Shown in pieces: positions 52,305 through 64,000 of a stretch of DNA of 64,000 nucleotides (position 1 is the stretch's first letter; the number at the start of each line of letters is the position of its first letter). Source of the DNA: Pilimelia terevasa (GTDB lineage: Bacteria; Actinomycetota; Actinomycetes; Mycobacteriales; Micromonosporaceae); contig NZ_BMQC01000002.1 in NCBI RefSeq assembly GCF_014647915.1, positions 372,001 through 436,000 of the forward strand, read 5' to 3'. Both the position numbers and the translations under genes were made by a program. Below the pieces are notes generated by a model. That model searched no databases. It was not told the DNA's origin and worked only from the letters and a program-made list of their open reading frames with translations.

Positions 52305-52624
52305 TTCTGCTCCTTCTGCTCGGTCAGGGTCGGGATCGCCCGGGCGATCGTCTCGGGGGTCAGATGCAGCGCGAACGGCGCCGCCTCGACGTACTTCACG
52401 GCCTTGCCGCTGTCGGAGATCTCCAGGTCGGCGGTGACCAGGTCGGCCGCCTCCAGGCGCTGGAGGTGCATGTGCAGCAGCGGCCGGCTGATCCCCAGCT
52501 CGCGGGCGAGCTGGGAGACGTACTGCCGGCGGCCGGCGAGGGTGGCCACGATCCGCATCCGCTGCGGGTTGCCCAGGGCGGACAGCGCCGCGAGCAACCG
52601 GTCCCCGTTCACAGGTTCATCCAC
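52301..52624 (-). CDS. ArsR-like winged-helix regulator
   Basis: The 107-residue protein is a compact winged helix: RLLAALSALGNPQRMRIVATLAG, then VSQLARELGISRPLLHMHLQRLEAADLVTADLE, the recognition helix and wing. No metal-binding CxC motif is visible, so it is not a classical metal sensor. GTG 52624 has GGAAGG seven bases upstream. A 10-bp inverted repeat at 52637-52662 covers its promoter and is the likely autoregulatory site. It is coupled to the small membrane protein gene downstream and divergent from a VOC gene. Confidence 0.85.
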   Translation of the reverse strand: MDEPVNGDRLLAALSALGNPQRMRIVATLAGRRQYVSQLARELGISRPLLHMHLQRLEAADLVTADLEISDSGKAVKYVEAAPFALHLTPETIARAIPTLTEQKEQK

Positions 52625-52636
52625 AGCATCACCTTC

Positions 52637-52662
52637 CACGTGTAAGAAAAAGCTTACATGTG
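52637..52662. promoter_or_regulatory. Operator candidate of the ArsR-like gene
   Basis: CACGTGTAAG and CTTACATGTG form a 10-bp inverted repeat with one mismatch around a 6-base spacer. The minus-strand -10 box TAAGCT (52656-52651) lies inside it, so binding of the winged-helix protein would shut off its own promoter. Confidence 0.5.
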
Positions 52663-52690
52663 ATATCGGATGCTGCCAAGGGGCGGCCGC

Positions 52691-52696
52691 TAGGGT
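52691..52696 (+). promoter_or_regulatory. Leaderless -10 box of the VOC gene
   Basis: TAGGGT ends 6 bases before the ATG at 52703, the same spacing as at nucS. Confidence 0.5.
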
Positions 52697-52702
52697 CGGG
52701 GG

Positions 52703-53071
52703 ATGAGCGTAGGCAAGCTGCACACCGTGGTGCTCGACTGCCCCGACCCGGCCGCGCTGGCCCGGTTCTACGCGGAGCTGACCGGGCTGGCCGTGGTCGA
52801 CGAGGACGAGACCTGGGTGACGCTGCGCGCGGGCGACGGCGTCCGGCTGGCCTTCCAGCGGGCGCCCGCGGACCCGGCGCCGACCTGGCCGGAGCCCGGC
52901 GTCCCGCAGCAGGCGCACCTGGACATCGAGGTCGCCGACATCGGCGTCGCCGAGCCGCGGGTGTGCGCCCTCGGTGCCCGGCTGCTGCGCGGCGGCGGCG
53001 GGGTCCGGTCGGGCTTCCGGGTGTACGCCGACCCCGCCGGCCATCCGTTCTGCCTGGTCTGGGGCCAGTAG
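52703..53071 (+). CDS. VOC (glyoxalase-like) family protein
   Basis: The 122-residue protein has the paired beta-alpha-beta-beta-beta fold of vicinal-oxygen-chelate proteins: KLHTVVLDCPDPAALARFYAELTGL at the start, WVTLRAGDGVRLAFQRA, AHLDIEVADIGVAEPRVCALGA and the end RVYADPAGHPFCLVWG. Typical metal positions are His7 in the first block and His in the second, with a terminal residue unclear. Members include bleomycin-resistance and dioxygenase-like proteins, so the function is open. A truncated relative lies at 55285. The mRNA appears leaderless. Confidence 0.85.
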   Translation: MSVGKLHTVVLDCPDPAALARFYAELTGLAVVDEDETWVTLRAGDGVRLAFQRAPADPAPTWPEPGVPQQAHLDIEVADIGVAEPRVCALGARLLRGGGGVRSGFRVYADPAGHPFCLVWGQ

Positions 53072-53104
53072 GGCGGGCCCGGCGGCCCGCGGTACCGTGG
53101 GCGC

Positions 53105-54175
53105 GTGCGAGTGGTGGCGGCGATGTCCGGCGGGGTCGACTCGGCGGTGGCCGCGGCCCGCGCCGTCGACGCCGGCCACGACGTCACGGGCGTGCACCTG
53201 GCGCTCTCCCGCCACCCCCAGGCGTACCGCACCGGCGCGCGCGGCTGCTGCACCGCCGAGGACGCCCGCGACGCCCGCCGCGCCGCCGACGTCCTCGGCA
53301 TCCCGTTCTACGTCTGGGACCTGGCGCAGGAGTTCCACGAGGACGTGGTCGAGGACTTCGTCGCCGAGTACGCCGCCGGCCGGACCCCGAACCCCTGCCT
53401 GCGCTGCAACGAGAAGATCAAGTTCGCGGCGGTCCTGGACCGGGCCGTCGCGCTCGGCTTCGACGCGGTCGTGACCGGCCACCACGCCCGGCTCGGCGCG
53501 GACGGCCTGCTGCGGCGCAGCGTCGACACCGCGAAGGACCAGTCGTACGTGCTGGCCGTCCTCGACCGCCGCCAGCTCGACCGCTCGCTGTTCCCGCTCG
53601 GCGACTCCACCAAGGAGCAGGTCCGCGCGGAGGCGGCCGCCCGCGGCCTCGCGGTGGCGGACAAGCCGGACTCGCACGACATCTGCTTCATCGCCGACGG
53701 CGACACGCGCGGGTTCCTGGCCCGGCGGCTCGGCGAGCGCCCCGGTGACATCGTCGACGCGGCCAGCGGCGAGGTCCTCGGCACCCACGGCGGCGCCTAC
53801 GCCTACACCGTCGGCCAGCGGCGCGGCCTGCGGCTGGACCGCCCGGCCCCCGACGGCCGGCCCCGCTACGTCCTGTCGGTGACCCCGGTCAGCAACACGG
53901 TCACCGTCGGGCCGGCGGCGGCGCTGGAGGTCGACGAGGTGCGCGCCGTCCGCCCGGTCTGGACCGGCTGCCCGCCGCCCGCGGCGCCGCTGGAGTGCGC
54001 GGTGCAGCTCCGCGCGCACGGCGCCGCCACGCCCGCGGTCCTGACCGCCGGCGCCGACGGCTGGTCCGCCCGGCTGCGCACGCCGGTGCGCGGCGTGGCG
54101 GCGGGCCAGGCGCTCGTCGCGTACCGCCCGGACCCCGGCGGCGACATCGTGCTCGGCGCCGCCACCATCGCCTGA
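53105..54175 (+). CDS. mnmA: tRNA-specific 2-thiouridylase MnmA
   Basis: MnmA puts sulfur at C2 of the wobble uridine in Glu, Gln and Lys tRNAs. The 356-residue product has the PP-loop [15 protein letters not shown], the catalytic Cys101 in [12 protein letters not shown] and the partner Cys194 in DICFI, DQSYVL and [12 protein letters not shown] 53105 lies 6 bases after TACCGT (53093-53098), another leaderless pattern. It receives sulfur from a cysteine desulfurase such as that at 50760. It is followed 58 bases later by the MetE-like gene, the order also known from mycobacteria. Confidence 0.96.
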   Translation: MRVVAAMSGGVDSAVAAARAVDAGHDVTGVHLALSRHPQAYRTGARGCCTAEDARDARRAADVLGIPFYVWDLAQEFHEDVVEDFVAEYAAGRTPNPCLRCNEKIKFAAVLDRAVALGFDAVVTGHHARLGADGLLRRSVDTAKDQSYVLAVLDRRQLDRSLFPLGDSTKEQVRAEAAARGLAVADKPDSHDICFIADGDTRGFLARRLGERPGDIVDAASGEVLGTHGGAYAYTVGQRRGLRLDRPAPDGRPRYVLSVTPVSNTVTVGPAAALEVDEVRAVRPVWTGCPPPAAPLECAVQLRAHGAATPAVLTAGADGWSARLRTPVRGVAAGQALVAYRPDPGGDIVLGAATIA

Positions 54176-54233
54176 GCGGCCCCCGGTGGCGCGGGTCACC
54201 GCGACAACTGACTCCCGGGTAACCTCGGCGCTC

Positions 54234-55238
54234 ATGAGTGCGCAGACGTGGCCCTGGCCGGCGGGCTCCGCCACCGGCATCGGTTCCCTGCCCGGCACCG
54301 ACGTGGCCGAGGCGCAGCGGATGGTGCTCGGCGAGCTGGGTGACCTGCCGCACCTGGTCGAGCTGCCCGGCCGCGGTCCCGGCGCCGACCTGGTCGGCCG
54401 CGGTGCCGGCCTGCTCGCCGCGCTGCCGGTCGAGCTGTACGCCGCGCGCTGGCAACTGGCCAGCCACCCCGGCCGGGACCTGCGGGTGACCCGGGACCTG
54501 ATGGAGCGCGACCTCGACCAGCTCACGGCCGCCGCTGACGGCTACACCGGCCCGCTGAAGGTGCAGGTCGCCGGCCCGTGGACGCTGGCGGCGAGCCTGG
54601 AGCTGCCCCGGGGCGGCCCGGCGCTGGCCGACCCGGGCGCGGCCCGGGACGTCGCCGGGGCGCTGGCCGAGGGGGTCCGGGTCCACGTGGCCGACGTCGC
54701 GGCGCGCGTCCCGGGCGCCCACCTCCTGCTGCAACTGGACGAGCCGCTGCTGCCGGCGGTGCTCGCCGGGCGGATTCCCACCGCGAGCACGCTGTCGGCG
54801 ATCCGCCCGGTCGAGGCCGACCTGGCCCGGTCGGCGCTCGCGGCGGTCGTCGAGGGGGCGGGCGTGCCGACGACCGTCCACTGCTGCGCCGCGGACGCGC
54901 CGGTGGCGCTGATCGCCTCGGCCGGGGCGGCCGCCGTGGCGGTCGACCTCGACCAGATGGGCGACCTGGATGAACTCGGCGGGGCGCTGGACCGTGGTCT
55001 GGGGTTGTTCGCCGGTGCCGCCAGCACCGATCCGCAGGTACCGGCGAGCGCCCAGGTGGTCGCGGACCGGGTGCAGCGGCTGTGGCACGTCCTCGGCTTC
55101 GCGCCGGAGCTGCTCCCGCGTCAGGTGGTCGTGACGCCCGCCTGTGGTCTCGCGGGCGCTTCGGCGACCCGTGCCCGCGCCCTGCTCACGGCGTGTCACG
55201 AGGCCGCCCGGGAGCTCCGTGACCGGATTGGCGCATAG
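54234..55238 (+). CDS. MetE C-terminal-domain-like protein (putative methionine synthase)
   Basis: The 334-residue protein resembles only the catalytic C-terminal half of cobalamin-independent methionine synthase. It has ATGIGSLPGTDVAEAQRMV at the start, LKVQVAGPWTLAASL, LLLQLDEPLLPAVLAG, the zinc-type TTVHCCAADAP (His, Cys) and VVVTPACGLAG (the late Cys). The N-terminal domain that binds folate polyglutamate in MetE is absent. A gene of this size lies between trmU and ligA in mycobacteria as well. The methyl donor and acceptor are therefore unclear. TAACCT at 54220-54225, 8 bases before the ATG, may make the mRNA leaderless. Confidence 0.85.
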   Translation: MSAQTWPWPAGSATGIGSLPGTDVAEAQRMVLGELGDLPHLVELPGRGPGADLVGRGAGLLAALPVELYAARWQLASHPGRDLRVTRDLMERDLDQLTAAADGYTGPLKVQVAGPWTLAASLELPRGGPALADPGAARDVAGALAEGVRVHVADVAARVPGAHLLLQLDEPLLPAVLAGRIPTASTLSAIRPVEADLARSALAAVVEGAGVPTTVHCCAADAPVALIASAGAAAVAVDLDQMGDLDELGGALDRGLGLFAGAASTDPQVPASAQVVADRVQRLWHVLGFAPELLPRQVVVTPACGLAGASATRARALLTACHEAARELRDRIGA

Positions 55239-55284
55239 ATCACCATCGGACTATGGTTCACGACCATCAATGGAAGGAGTTGCC

Positions 55285-55419
55285 GTGATTGGCCGCTTGC
55301 ACTCGTTTGTGCTCGCCTGTCCCGGTCCGACCGGGCTGCGGTCCACCGCGGCGACCTCGCGACCTCCCGTCCCGCCGACCACGGTCGGGGGCGCGTGGTC
55401 CGGTCGGCTGTGGAGCTGA
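55285..55419 (+). pseudogene. Truncated VOC-family remnant
   Basis: A GTG at 55285 with GGAAGGA seven bases upstream opens a 44-codon frame that begins IGRLHSFVLACPGPTGLR. This matches the first strand and helix of VOC proteins; compare KLHTVVLDCPDPAALARFY at 52703. After about 18 residues the similarity is lost and the frame ends at 55419. It looks like the 5' end of a VOC gene, with its signals, fused to unrelated sequence by a deletion. It is probably not functional. Confidence 0.55.
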
Positions 55420-55421
55420 CG

Positions 55422-58770
<3,349 letters not shown>

Positions 58771-58806
58771 GACGGCCCGCACTCCGGGATTGCAAATTTG
58801 TTACAA

Positions 58807-58833
58807 GTTAGTCCGGTTAGTCCCTTAGTGTCC
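58807..58833 (+). repeat. Triple direct repeat before the GGDEF-EAL gene
   Basis: GTTAGTCC occurs at 58807-58814 and 58816-58823, and a variant TTAGTGTCC at 58825-58833, about 9 bases apart. TAGCGT at 58842-58847 is a candidate -10 box just after. The repeats may be regulator sites. Confidence 0.45.
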
Positions 58834-58915
58834 GTTACTCCGTAGCGTGTACACGAAGTAGGAACGGCCCCGCCCGGCGACGGTCGTAGCCGGATGAGGC
58901 GTCGGAGGTTCGTCC

Positions 58916-61072
58916 ATGGGGCCTGAAGCGTCGCGGAACACGGTTCCCCGCGACCGGGCGGTACCGCTCTACGGCTTCGCCCTGTTGATCACCATCGCCG
59001 CGGTCACGGCCTGCGCCGGCCCGCTGCGCCGCCTCGTCGACACGGTGCCCGACCTGCCGGCGGGCTTCTGGCTGATGGCGATCCTCGCGGTCGTCAGCGA
59101 CGCCCGGCCCTTCGTCCCGCCCGGCCGCCGGGAGAGCTCGGCGATCTTCCCCTCGATCTGCTTCACCTTCGCGATCCTGCTCCAGTGGGGACTCGGCGCC
59201 GCCGCGGCGGTGCAGTGCGCGGCCGTCGTCGTGGCCGCGCTCCGGCAGCGGCAGGCGCTGTGGCGGGCGAGCTTCAACGTCGGGCAGTACACCCTCGCGC
59301 TCGCGGCCGCCGACCTGGTGCTGCGGCTGGGCGGGTCGGCGCCGCCGGGCGTACCGCAGCGGTGGGGCCAGGTGGCCCTGCTCGGGCTGGCCGGGCTGGC
59401 CTGGTTCGGCGTCAACAACGGCGCCGTGACCCTGGCCGTCCACCTGCGCTTCGGCGGCGGGTGGGCGCGCGCCTTCCCCGGCCTGGGGGTGGAGGCGCTG
59501 GCCACCGCCGCCCTGCTGCTGCTCAGCCCGATCATGCTCAGCGCCGCGTCGGCCACCCCGGCGCTGATTCCCCTAGTGCTCGTGCCGCTGTACGCGGTGT
59601 ACCGGATGAGCCGGCTGGCCGCCGAGCAGATCGCCCGCGACCGGCTGGACACCCTCACCGGCCTGGCCAGCCGGACCGCCCTCGTCGCGGCCGTCGCCGC
59701 CCGGATCGCGGCCCCCGGCCGCGGCCGGCGCCCGCCGATGGCCCTGATCCTGCTCGACCTGGACCGCTTCCAGCACGTCAACGACGCCCTCGGCCACACC
59801 GTCGGCGACCAGCTCCTGGTCGAGGTCGGGCACCGGCTCACCGCGGCCGTCGGGCCCTCCGACGTGGTCGCGCGCCTCGGCGGCGACGAGTTCGCCGTCC
59901 TGTCCGTCGGCGTCGGCGGCGAGGCGCAGGCCCGGGAGCTGGCCGACCGGCTGTGCGCGGCCCTGCGCCCGCCCGTGGTCCTGGACGGGCTGCCGCTGGA
60001 CGTGGACGCCTCGATGGGCATTGCGCTGTACCCGCGCCACGGCGACGACGTGCACACGCTGCTGCGCCGCGCCGACGTGGCGATGTACGAGGCCAAGCAG
60101 AGCAGCGCCGGGACCGCCGTGTACGCCCCGGAGTCCGACCACCACACCGCCGACCGGCTGGCCCTGCTCGCCGACCTGCGCCGGGCGCTGGAGGACCCGG
60201 CGGCCGACGAGATCGCCATGTATTACCAGCCCCAGGTGGACATCGCCACCGGCGAGGTCGTCGGCGTGGAGGCGCTGCTGCGCTGGCACCACCCGCGGCG
60301 CGGCCTGGTCGACCCGGAGGAGCTGATCCGGGTCGCCGAGCAGACGGCGGTGATGGCCCTGCTGACCCGGCGGGTCGTGGACACCGTCGTCCACCAGGTG
60401 GCCGCCTGGGCGGCGGCCGGCCGGCCGCTGCGCGCGTCGCTCAACGTCAGCGTCCGCGACCTGCACACCGGCGAACTCGTGGACCAGATCGCCCGGCTGC
60501 TCGCCGCGCACGACCTGCCGCCGTACCTGATCCAGTTGGAGATCACCGAGGGCGCGCTGATGGCCGACCCGCGCCGGGTGCTGGCCACCATCAGCCGGCT
60601 GGACCGCACCGGGGTGGCCATCGCGCTGGACGACTTCGGCACCGGCTACTCCTCGATGTCGCACCTGCGGCGGCTGCCGCTGACCGAGGTCAAGATCGAC
60701 CGTTCGTTCGTCCTGGGCATGGCCGTGGACCCGGACGACGCGGCGATCGTCCGCTCGATCATCGAGCTGTCCGGCGCCCTCGGGCTGCGGGTGGTCGCCG
60801 AGGGCGTGGAGGACGAGCGGATCTGGCGGGCACTGCACGCCGCCGGCTGCCACGTCGCCCAGGGCTGGTTCCACGCCCGCCCGATGCCGGCCGACGAACT
60901 GATGACGTGGCTGGGGCGGTACCGGCCCGTGGTGCCCGCCCGCCTGCCGGCCCCGCGCCCGCTGGCCCCCCGCGACGGCGCCGCCGACGAGGCGCCCGCC
61001 GCCGCGACCGGCGCGACACGCGACGGACTCGCCGCGACCCCGGCCGCCTCGGCCAGCCCGCGCAGCAAATAG
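58916..61072 (+). CDS. Membrane GGDEF-EAL protein, bifunctional cyclic-di-GMP enzyme
   Basis: The 718-residue protein has about seven membrane helices in residues 18-225, then a GGDEF domain with the intact motif LGGDEFAVL (about 322) and an EAL domain with [11 protein letters not shown] (about 452), [40 protein letters not shown] and AEGVED. Both catalytic sites look complete, so it could make and break cyclic-di-GMP. The membrane part resembles MASE-type sensors. ATG 58916 has GGAGGT at 58904-58909. The tail of about 40 residues is Ala/Pro-rich. gatC follows after 45 bases. Confidence 0.93.
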   Translation: MGPEASRNTVPRDRAVPLYGFALLITIAAVTACAGPLRRLVDTVPDLPAGFWLMAILAVVSDARPFVPPGRRESSAIFPSICFTFAILLQWGLGAAAAVQCAAVVVAALRQRQALWRASFNVGQYTLALAAADLVLRLGGSAPPGVPQRWGQVALLGLAGLAWFGVNNGAVTLAVHLRFGGGWARAFPGLGVEALATAALLLLSPIMLSAASATPALIPLVLVPLYAVYRMSRLAAEQIARDRLDTLTGLASRTALVAAVAARIAAPGRGRRPPMALILLDLDRFQHVNDALGHTVGDQLLVEVGHRLTAAVGPSDVVARLGGDEFAVLSVGVGGEAQARELADRLCAALRPPVVLDGLPLDVDASMGIALYPRHGDDVHTLLRRADVAMYEAKQSSAGTAVYAPESDHHTADRLALLADLRRALEDPAADEIAMYYQPQVDIATGEVVGVEALLRWHHPRRGLVDPEELIRVAEQTAVMALLTRRVVDTVVHQVAAWAAAGRPLRASLNVSVRDLHTGELVDQIARLLAAHDLPPYLIQLEITEGALMADPRRVLATISRLDRTGVAIALDDFGTGYSSMSHLRRLPLTEVKIDRSFVLGMAVDPDDAAIVRSIIELSGALGLRVVAEGVEDERIWRALHAAGCHVAQGWFHARPMPADELMTWLGRYRPVVPARLPAPRPLAPRDGAADEAPAAATGATRDGLAATPAASASPRSK

Positions 61073-61117
61073 ACTCCACGGGTCGCACCCGCACCCACCC
61101 GTCACCGAGGGGGACCG

Positions 61118-61417
61118 ATGGCCGCCATCTCCCGCGAGGAGGTCGCGCACCTGGCGCGCCTGTCGCGGCTCGCCGTCACCGACGCCGAGCTGGACCAGTT
61201 CGCCGGGCAGCTCGACGTCATTCTCCAGGCGGTCGCCCGCGTCGGCGAGGTGGTGGCGGCGGACATCCCGCCGACCTCGCACTCGGTGCCGCTGACCAAC
61301 GTCCTGCGCGCCGACGAGGTACGCCCCGGGCTGGCGCGGGACGAGGCGCTGGCCGGCGCGCCCGACGCGTACGAGGACCGTTTCCGGGTGCCGCGCATCC
61401 TGGACGAGGAGGCGTGA
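61118..61417 (+). CDS. gatC: Asp-tRNA(Asn)/Glu-tRNA(Gln) amidotransferase subunit C
   Basis: GatC stabilises the GatAB amidotransferase that makes Gln-tRNA and Asn-tRNA. The 99-residue product has [40 protein letters not shown] and [15 protein letters not shown], all family features. ATG 61118 follows GAGGGGG. gatA begins 2 bases after its stop. gatB is not in the window. Confidence 0.95.
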   Translation: MAAISREEVAHLARLSRLAVTDAELDQFAGQLDVILQAVARVGEVVAADIPPTSHSVPLTNVLRADEVRPGLARDEALAGAPDAYEDRFRVPRILDEEA

Positions 61418-61419
61418 GC

Positions 61420-62895
61420 ATGACCGATCTCACCACCGCGACCGCCGAGCAGCTCGGCCGCGCCATCGCCGCGGGCGAGTCGTCCGCGGAGGAGGTCACC
61501 CGGGCCCACCTGGACCGGATCGCCGCCGTGGACGCGCGCGTGCACGCCTTCCTGCACGTCGACGCCGACGGCGCGCTGGCCGCCGCCCGGGCCGTGGACG
61601 CCCGCCGCGCCGCCGGGGAGGCGCTCGGCCCGCTGGCCGGCGTGCCGGTCGCCGTCAAGGACGTGCTGTGCACCCGGGGGGTGCCGACCACCGCGGGCTC
61701 GAAGATCCTGGAGGGCTGGCGGCCGCCGTACGACGCGACGCTCGTCGCCCGCCTGCGCGAGGCCGGCATGGTGATCCTCGGCAAGACCAACATGGACGAG
61801 TTCGCGATGGGCTCCTCCACCGAGTACTCCGCGTACGGCCCGACCCGCAACCCGTGGGACCTCGGCCGGATCCCGGGCGGCTCCGGCGGCGGCTCGGCCG
61901 CGGCCGTGGCCGGCTACGAGGCCCCGCTGGCCATCGGCACCGACACCGGCGGCTCGATCCGCCAGCCGGGCGCGGTCACCGGCACCGTCGGCGTCAAACC
62001 CACCTACGGCGGCACCTCCCGCTACGGCCTGGTCGCCTTCTCGTCCTCGCTGGACACCCCGGGCCCCTGCGCCCGCACCGTCACCGACGCCGCTCTGCTG
62101 CACGCGGTGATCGGCGGCCACGACCCGATGGACTCCACGTCGATCCCCGCGCCCGTGCCGCCGGTCGTCGAGGCGGCCCGCCGGGGCGCCTCGGGCGACC
62201 TGTCCGGCGTCCGGCTGGGCGTGGTGGCCGAGTTCGCGGGCGACGGCGCCGAGCCGGGCGTGGCCGCGGTGTTCCGGGACACCGTCGCGCGCCTGACGAA
62301 GCTCGGCGCGGAGATCGTCGAGGTCTCCTGCCCCCACTTCGCGTACGCGCTGCCGGCGTACTACCTGATCGCGCCGAGCGAGTGCTCCTCGAACCTGGCC
62401 CGCTTCGACGGCGTCCGGTTCGGCCTGCGCACCGGCGACGACGGCCAGCGCTCGCTGGAGGAGGTCATGTCGATGACCCGCGAGGCGGGCTTCGGCGCGG
62501 AGGTGAAGCGGCGCATCATCCTCGGCGCGTACGCCCTGTCCTCGGGCTACTACGACGCGTACTACGGGCAGGCCCAGAAGGTCCGCACGCTGATCACCCG
62601 GGACTTCACGGCGGCGTTCGGCAGGGTCGACGCGCTGATCTCGCCCACGACCCCGTTCGTGGCGTTCCCGTTCGGCGCGCGCACCTCGGACCCGTACCAG
62701 ATGTACCTGGCTGACCTGTACACGATCCCGACCAACCTGTACGGCGGCCCGGCGATCTCCGTACCGGCCGGCCTGTCCGACGGCCTCCCGGTCGGCCTCC
62801 AGGTGATGGCGCCGACGATGGCCGACGACCGGATGTACCGGGTCGCCGCCGCGCTGGAGGCCGCCGTCGGCCCGCTCGCGCCGCCGGCCTTGTAG
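61420..62895 (+). CDS. gatA: Asp-tRNA(Asn)/Glu-tRNA(Gln) amidotransferase subunit A
   Basis: GatA hydrolyses glutamine and passes ammonia to GatB. The 491-residue amidase has the Ser-Ser-Lys triad: Lys in [12 protein letters not shown], Ser in [12 protein letters not shown] and Ser in [10 protein letters not shown]. Other features are [19 protein letters not shown] and the C-terminal [23 protein letters not shown] 61420 has GAGGAGG at 61406-61412; GTG 61414 is possible but too close to that site. In mycobacteria gatA is followed by pfkA and gatB; here an AAA ATPase gene follows after 11 bases. Confidence 0.96.
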   Translation: MTDLTTATAEQLGRAIAAGESSAEEVTRAHLDRIAAVDARVHAFLHVDADGALAAARAVDARRAAGEALGPLAGVPVAVKDVLCTRGVPTTAGSKILEGWRPPYDATLVARLREAGMVILGKTNMDEFAMGSSTEYSAYGPTRNPWDLGRIPGGSGGGSAAAVAGYEAPLAIGTDTGGSIRQPGAVTGTVGVKPTYGGTSRYGLVAFSSSLDTPGPCARTVTDAALLHAVIGGHDPMDSTSIPAPVPPVVEAARRGASGDLSGVRLGVVAEFAGDGAEPGVAAVFRDTVARLTKLGAEIVEVSCPHFAYALPAYYLIAPSECSSNLARFDGVRFGLRTGDDGQRSLEEVMSMTREAGFGAEVKRRIILGAYALSSGYYDAYYGQAQKVRTLITRDFTAAFGRVDALISPTTPFVAFPFGARTSDPYQMYLADLYTIPTNLYGGPAISVPAGLSDGLPVGLQVMAPTMADDRMYRVAAALEAAVGPLAPPAL

Positions 62896-62906
62896 CGGGA
62901 GTCGCC

Positions 62907-64000
62907 GTGCTCACCCGGATCGAGATCGACGGCTTCAAGACCTTCCGTGGCTTCGCACTGGACGTCCCGCCACTGCTCACGGTCGTCGGCCGCAACGCCG
63001 CGGGCAAGTCCAACCTTTTCGACGCGCTCCAGTTCCTGCGGCTGTTGGCGACGGAGCCCCTCCTCCACGCGGTGCAGCACACCCGCGGAGACCTGGCCGA
63101 ACTGCTGCACCGCTACGCGGACGGCAGTCACGCCGACCGGATGCGGTTCGCGGTGGAGGTACTGCTCGACGGCGCTGCCGTGGACGCGTTCGGCGACCGG
63201 GCAGTGGTGACCCACTCCCGACTCCGCTACGAGGTGGAGATCGAAGCCCGCCGGGTCGACCTGAGCCTGCGACCATTCGTCGTCGACGAAAGGGTCCAGC
63301 GGATCAGGAAAGCCGACGACAGGTGGATCAGGCAGTTTCCGCCGCAGGTCGCCGAGCGGCTCGCGGTCTACTCGCTGAACCGCAAGCCGCTGCTGGACGT
63401 GGACGCCGACCCCGAGCGGCCACGGTTCAAGATCTACCAGCAGGGGTCACAGGGCCAGCCGCGCCAGCTACCGGCCGCCGATGCCACGGCGACGGCGCTG
63501 TCGAGCATCACGACCGCCAACGACTTTCCGCTTCTGTTCGCCCTCCAGCGTGAGATCGCCAACTGGCGCCTCCTCCACCTCGACCCGACGGCGCTGCGGA
63601 TGGCGGACTCCTACGACGACCCGGACAGCCTCTCGGGTACGGGCCAACACCTGCCCAACACCCTGCGGCGCGTCAGCCGGGAGACGGGTACCGGGGATCG
63701 CCCCGAGGGAGTGCTGAACGATATCTCGGCGGACCTGGCCAGCGTCGTGGCCGGCATCCAGGGCGTGCGGATCAGCGACGACCCCGGACGCCGGCAGCGG
63801 CAGGTGGAGGTGCTCACCAACGGCGAGGCGCCGTTCCTGGCGCGCGTCTCGTCCGACGGCACGCTGCGTACCGTCGCGCTGCTTGCCGCCCTCTACGAGC
63901 CGCGCGGCGCGGGTCTCGTGTGCTTCGAGGAGCCCGAGAACGGGGTGTTCCCGCAGCGGTTGCAGGTACTGATGCGCCATCTGCGTACGCAGGTCGAACG
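62907..64000 (+). CDS. AAA family ATPase (AAA_21/OLD-like), 3' end outside window
   Basis: The first 364 residues of a predicted ATPase are present. GTG 62907 follows GGGAG. It begins LTRIEIDGFKTFRGF, with Walker A VVGRNAAGKSNLFDAL (about 26-41), a signature-like VSSDGTLRTVALLAALY and Walker B GLVCFEEPENGVFP, the pattern of RecF/SMC-like AAA_21 ATPases (COG4637 group). Several members act with a partner nuclease or TOPRIM protein in defence against phages. Codons such as AGG, AAA, CGA, CCA and TTT are clearly more frequent than in its neighbours, suggesting recent acquisition. The partner, if any, would lie beyond 64000. Confidence 0.83.
   Translation, partial: MLTRIEIDGFKTFRGFALDVPPLLTVVGRNAAGKSNLFDALQFLRLLATEPLLHAVQHTRGDLAELLHRYADGSHADRMRFAVEVLLDGAAVDAFGDRAVVTHSRLRYEVEIEARRVDLSLRPFVVDERVQRIRKADDRWIRQFPPQVAERLAVYSLNRKPLLDVDADPERPRFKIYQQGSQGQPRQLPAADATATALSSITTANDFPLLFALQREIANWRLLHLDPTALRMADSYDDPDSLSGTGQHLPNTLRRVSRETGTGDRPEGVLNDISADLASVVAGIQGVRISDDPGRRQRQVEVLTNGEAPFLARVSSDGTLRTVALLAALYEPRGAGLVCFEEPENGVFPQRLQVLMRHLRTQVE

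Overview
The window is a piece of a high-GC actinobacterial chromosome, probably an actinomycete of the Micromonosporaceae type (inference). Supporting signs are the very high third-position GC, many GTG starts, NucS in place of a MutS/MutL repair gene, a MurA with Asp at the catalytic Cys position, the ~1600-residue NAD-glutamate dehydrogenase, DivIVA-headed coiled-coil proteins of the Scy/FilP kind, and the iscS-mnmA-metE-like-ligA-gatC-gatA order known from mycobacteria. No rRNA, tRNA, insertion sequence, prophage or CRISPR array was found.

Region 1 (1-6.8 kb): end of the ATP synthase operon, cell envelope and cofactor genes. atpD ends at 281, but atpC does not follow it directly. A secreted beta-propeller protein and an LCP (LytR-CpsA-Psr) ligase lie between them, bounded by strong hairpins. 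Then come a DUF2550 gene, a phosphopantetheinyl transferase overlapping a cob(I)alamin adenosyltransferase, and murA. Region 2 (6.8-20.4 kb): a hydroxybutyryl-CoA dehydrogenase, a GAF-EAL protein, an ABC exporter, a large membrane protein resembling the polylysine synthetase family (Pls/PosA) but lacking the end of its adenylation domain and its carrier domain, a DUF4126 protein, nucS, a tandem hydroxyacyl-CoA dehydrogenase coupled to a small Cys/His-rich protein, a second LCP gene and an alpha/beta hydrolase.

Region 3 (20.4-27.4 kb, minus strand): two hendecad coiled-coil proteins and an AI-2E-type transporter as one transcription unit, then a hybrid histidine kinase. Region 4 (27.7-35.7 kb): acyl-CoA and B12 metabolism, with a methylmalonyl-CoA epimerase, a thiolase, meaB and a mutase whose active-site residues (Phe80, Gln198) match isobutyryl-CoA mutase rather than methylmalonyl-CoA mutase. 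An AT-richer regulatory stretch and a secreted nuclease-like protein sit among them, followed by a YbbN-type thioredoxin and an arginase-family enzyme. Together with the adenosyltransferase of region 1 these genes cover several steps from branched-chain and odd-chain acyl-CoAs toward central metabolism.

Region 5 (35.7-50.4 kb): a penicillin-binding lipoprotein, the large glutamate dehydrogenase, a TetR regulator with two matched operators, ABC transport genes including a DrrAB-type exporter, an enoyl-CoA hydratase, and etfBA. Region 6 (50.7-64 kb): cysteine desulfurase, mnmA, a MetE C-terminal-like protein, ligA, a GGDEF-EAL protein, gatC and gatA. Interspersed are an ArsR-like regulator coupled to a small membrane protein, a VOC protein and a truncated VOC remnant, an ADP-ribosylglycohydrolase and, at the end, an AAA ATPase cut by the window edge that has foreign-looking codon use.

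Across the window many genes carry a TAnnnT hexamer 5-9 bases before the start codon, which suggests leaderless transcription. All functions are read from sequence motifs and remembered family features; no database search was run.
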